Below, piece after piece: positions 6,177 through 7,747 of a DNA stretch of 7,747 nucleotides; position 1 is the first letter of the stretch, and each line of letters starts with the position of its first letter. This DNA is from Acidimicrobiia bacterium (lineage in GTDB: Bacteria > Actinomycetota > Acidimicrobiia > IMCC26256 > JACDBD01): positions 1 through 7,747 of the forward strand of contig JAPSGP010000126.1 in assembly GCA_031177445.1 (NCBI GenBank). The letters are read 5' to 3'. The position numbers were made by a program, and so were the translations under genes. The notes beneath the pieces are model-generated. The model made no database searches, was not told the DNA's origin, and worked only from the letters and a program-made list of their open reading frames with translations.

Positions 6177-6184
6177 CCCCGCCC

Positions 6185-7360
6185 ATGCCGATCGCATTTC
6201 CGTACGGGTTCCTCTGGGGCACGGCGACGGCCGCGCATCAGGTCGAAGGCGGGAACTGGAACAACGACTGGTGGGCGTGGGAGCACGCGCCCGGGACTCC
6301 GTGCCTCGAGCCGTCGGGCGACGCGTGTGATCACTTCTGGCGTTATCCCGAGGACCTCGACGTGCTGACCGAGCTCGGCTTCAAGGCCTACCGGTTCTCG
6401 ATCGAGTGGTCGCGCATCGAGCCCGAGCAGGGTGAGTTCTCGAACGCCGCGCTCGACCACTACAGCCGCATGCTCGATGCCTGCCTCGAGCGCGACCTCC
6501 TGCCCGTGGTCACCTTCCATCACTTCACGTCGCCTCGCTGGGTCGCGAGCGACGGCGGGTGGACCGAGCAGCGAACGGCCGAGCACTTCGCCCGGTTCAG
6601 CGAGCACGCGGTGGCGCGCTTGGGTGACCGCATCGGTCTCGCGTGCACGTTCAACGAGCCCAACGTCGTTTCACTGATCGGCTGGATGGTGGGCGCCTTC
6701 CCACCGGGCAAGACACGCGACGTCGAGGGCTACGCCAAGGCCAACGAGGTCCTCGCCGACGCCCATCGACGCTCGTACGAGGCGATCAAGAGCGGGCCGG
6801 GCGAGTTCCCGGTCGGCCTCACCTTGTCGATGGGCGACTGGGGCGCGGAGCCGGGTGAGGAGCATCGCATCGACGAGTACCGGCGCGTCCACGAGGACTT
6901 CTACCTGGAGCTCGCCCGCGGCGACGACTACCTGGGCGTGCAGGCGTACTCGCGCACGCGCATCGGCAAGGAGGGGGTCATCGGGCCCGAGCCGGGTGTC
7001 GAGGTGCTGCCGATGGGCTACGAGTACTGGCCGACGGCGGTCGAGGCGTCGATCCGCCACGCGGCGGAGATCGCGCAGGTCCCCATGTATGTCACCGAGA
7101 ACGGCATCGGTACCGACGACGACGAGCAACGCACTAACTATCTCCGAGACTCACTGGCGGGTGTCGCCCGAACGATCGACGACGGCCACGACGTGCGAGG
7201 CTTCTTCCACTGGTCGTTGCTGGACAACTTCGAGTGGGCGTTCGGTTACCAGATGCGCTTCGGGCTCGTCGCGGTCGATCGCGCGACGCAGACCCGAACC
7301 ATCAAGCCCAGTGCGCGGTGGCTTGCGAACGTCGTGAAGACAAACACGCTCGACGTCTAG
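6185..7360 (+). CDS. Glycoside hydrolase family 1 protein, beta-glucosidase-like (391 aa)
   Basis: GH1 enzymes are retaining (beta/alpha)8-barrel glycosidases acting on beta-glucosides, beta-galactosides and related sugars. Seen here are FPYGFLWGTATAAHQVEG (residues 5-22), the typical N-terminus with the sugar-binding Gln/His; YRFSIEWSRIEP (69-80); FHHFTSPRWV (111-120); TFNEPN at 155-160 with acid/base E158; YVTENG at 302-307 with nucleophile E305; and FHWSLLDNFEWAFGY at 341-355, the aglycone/-1 subsite region. All catalytic residues are intact. At 391 aa it is somewhat short for the family (usually 410-470), and the strand normally reading NYY reads QAY (254-256). The ATG at 6185 is chosen because PIAFPYGFLWG is the usual beginning; a GTG at 6158 would add nine residues. 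No signal peptide is seen, so it is intracellular and would need imported sugar, yet no transporter or regulator gene is adjacent. It diverges from trpC and converges on the right-edge sigma gene. The exact substrate cannot be inferred. Confidence 0.95.
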   Translation: MPIAFPYGFLWGTATAAHQVEGGNWNNDWWAWEHAPGTPCLEPSGDACDHFWRYPEDLDVLTELGFKAYRFSIEWSRIEPEQGEFSNAALDHYSRMLDACLERDLLPVVTFHHFTSPRWVASDGGWTEQRTAEHFARFSEHAVARLGDRIGLACTFNEPNVVSLIGWMVGAFPPGKTRDVEGYAKANEVLADAHRRSYEAIKSGPGEFPVGLTLSMGDWGAEPGEEHRIDEYRRVHEDFYLELARGDDYLGVQAYSRTRIGKEGVIGPEPGVEVLPMGYEYWPTAVEASIRHAAEIAQVPMYVTENGIGTDDDEQRTNYLRDSLAGVARTIDDGHDVRGFFHWSLLDNFEWAFGYQMRFGLVAVDRATQTRTIKPSARWLANVVKTNTLDV

Positions 7361-7389
7361 CGCCGGTCATCTTCACGCCCGCGCCGAGG

Positions 7390-7747
7390 TCATCTGTGGT
7401 GTTGCAGGTGCTGGTTGAGTCGCGCTGCTTGGCGCGTCTGATGGTCGCGTTCTGCGAGGCTGGGTGCGTTGCGAGCTGCGTCGGCATAAAGGCGGGCCGC
7501 GAGTTCGAGGTCGCCGTTCTTCTCGTGGAGGTACGCGGCGACCGCTTCGCGCCGCGGGACGTCTTCGTCGACCTCGGCCAGTGCCGCCAGTCCTGCGGGC
7601 GCGCCGTCGGCCTCGCCGACTGCGACCGCACGGTTGAGCCGGACGATCGGAGTGTCGGCGAACCGGAGGAGCTCGTCGTACCACTCGACGATCTGGACCC
7701 AGTCGGTCTCCTCGACCCGCGGCGCGTCGGCATGGAGCGCGGCGATC
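7390..7747 (-). CDS. ECF sigma factor, C-terminal fragment of ECF42/DUF6596-like type (cut by window edge)
   Basis: An uninterrupted minus-strand frame enters at the right edge (first whole codon at 7746) and ends with TGA at 7392-7390, giving 118 residues. It has no ATG-to-stop form in the window, so it is easily overlooked. The sequence begins IAALHADAPRVEETDWVQIV and continues with WYDELLRF, PIVRLNRAVAVGEADG (residues 33-48), an Ala/Leu-rich helical stretch, AAYLHEKNGDLELAARLYADA (70-90) and a basic, helical end with NQHLQHHR. IAALHA..., TDW..IV..YD and P.V.LNRAVAV are characteristic of the long C-terminal helical (TPR-like) domain of ECF42-type sigma factors annotated DUF6596. These proteins often sit next to a DGPF/YCII-domain gene, which would lie outside the window. 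The gene converges with GH1 across 29 nt. The sigma regions 2 and 4 are off the edge, so activity cannot be judged. Confidence 0.82.
   Translation of the reverse strand, partial: IAALHADAPRVEETDWVQIVEWYDELLRFADTPIVRLNRAVAVGEADGAPAGLAALAEVDEDVPRREAVAAYLHEKNGDLELAARLYADAARNAPSLAERDHQTRQAARLNQHLQHHR

Noticed and set aside
6148..6184. trp leader peptide, T-box or attenuator upstream of trpC
   Set aside because: The gap is only 37 bp and contains no Trp-rich short ORF and no terminator hairpin.
6148..6222. Upstream in-frame starts for trpC at 6171 and 6222
   Set aside because: The added residues do not resemble the TrpC N-terminus, and the 6222 start would overlap the conserved N-terminal coding part of GH1.
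7361..7394. Direct repeat GGTCATC at 7365-7371 and 7388-7394 in the convergent gap
   Set aside because: Seven bases repeated once is within chance, and there is no hairpin or T tract to support a terminator.
1..7747. Idea that the two sigma factor fragments are halves of one gene split by insertion of the trp/GH1 block
   Set aside because: Both are on the minus strand, but the N-terminal part is on the left and the C-terminal part on the right. For a split minus-strand gene the order would be reversed, so they are two separate genes.
1..7747. CRISPR array, transposon, tRNA or phage genes
   Set aside because: No regularly spaced repeats, transposase or integrase motifs, tRNA-like cloverleaf or phage-type genes were seen by eye on either strand.

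Overview
This is a GC-rich window with dense, mostly minus-strand coding, GTG starts and 4-bp stop/start overlaps. That style points to an Actinomycetota genome. The complete trp gene set with a stand-alone trpF, and the lack of Streptomyces- or Mycobacterium-like order, would suit a deep lineage such as Acidimicrobiia. The taxonomic call is inferred from style only.

The core (about 6147 down to 251) is one minus-strand gene run. In transcription order it is trpC (indole-3-glycerol phosphate synthase), trpB2 (TrpB2-type tryptophan synthase beta), trpF (PRA isomerase), trpB1 (canonical beta), trpA (alpha), a dienelactone-hydrolase family alpha/beta hydrolase, and a small HIT-like protein with two CxxC motifs. 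Gaps are 4, 23 and 26 nt, followed by three successive 4-bp overlaps (GTGA, GTGA, ATGA). The last four genes are therefore probably translationally coupled. The run encodes the pathway from phosphoribosylanthranilate to tryptophan. The early genes trpE, trpG and trpD are not in the window. The notable point is that two different TrpB classes sit in the same operon, on either side of trpF.

A glycoside hydrolase family 1 (beta-glucosidase-like) gene, 6185-7360, is divergent from trpC across only 37 bp. Both divergent genes lack a Shine-Dalgarno and have a TANNNT -10-like box 8-9 nt before the start codon, which suggests two closely packed leaderless promoters. The same geometry occurs in front of trpB1 and suggests an internal promoter. 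There is no room for a trp leader peptide or attenuator between trpC and the divergent gene.

Both edges hold partial genes on the minus strand that look like ECF sigma factors. The left edge has the first 37 codons of one (1-111). The right edge has the last 118 codons of another (7390-7747), which resembles the C-terminal domain of the ECF42/DUF6596 type. Neither has an ATG-to-stop frame inside the window, so both are easily missed. The only notable intergenic space is 112-250, which holds short inverted repeats. No tRNA, rRNA, CRISPR array, transposon or phage gene was seen, and no clearly novel defence or mobile system is visible.
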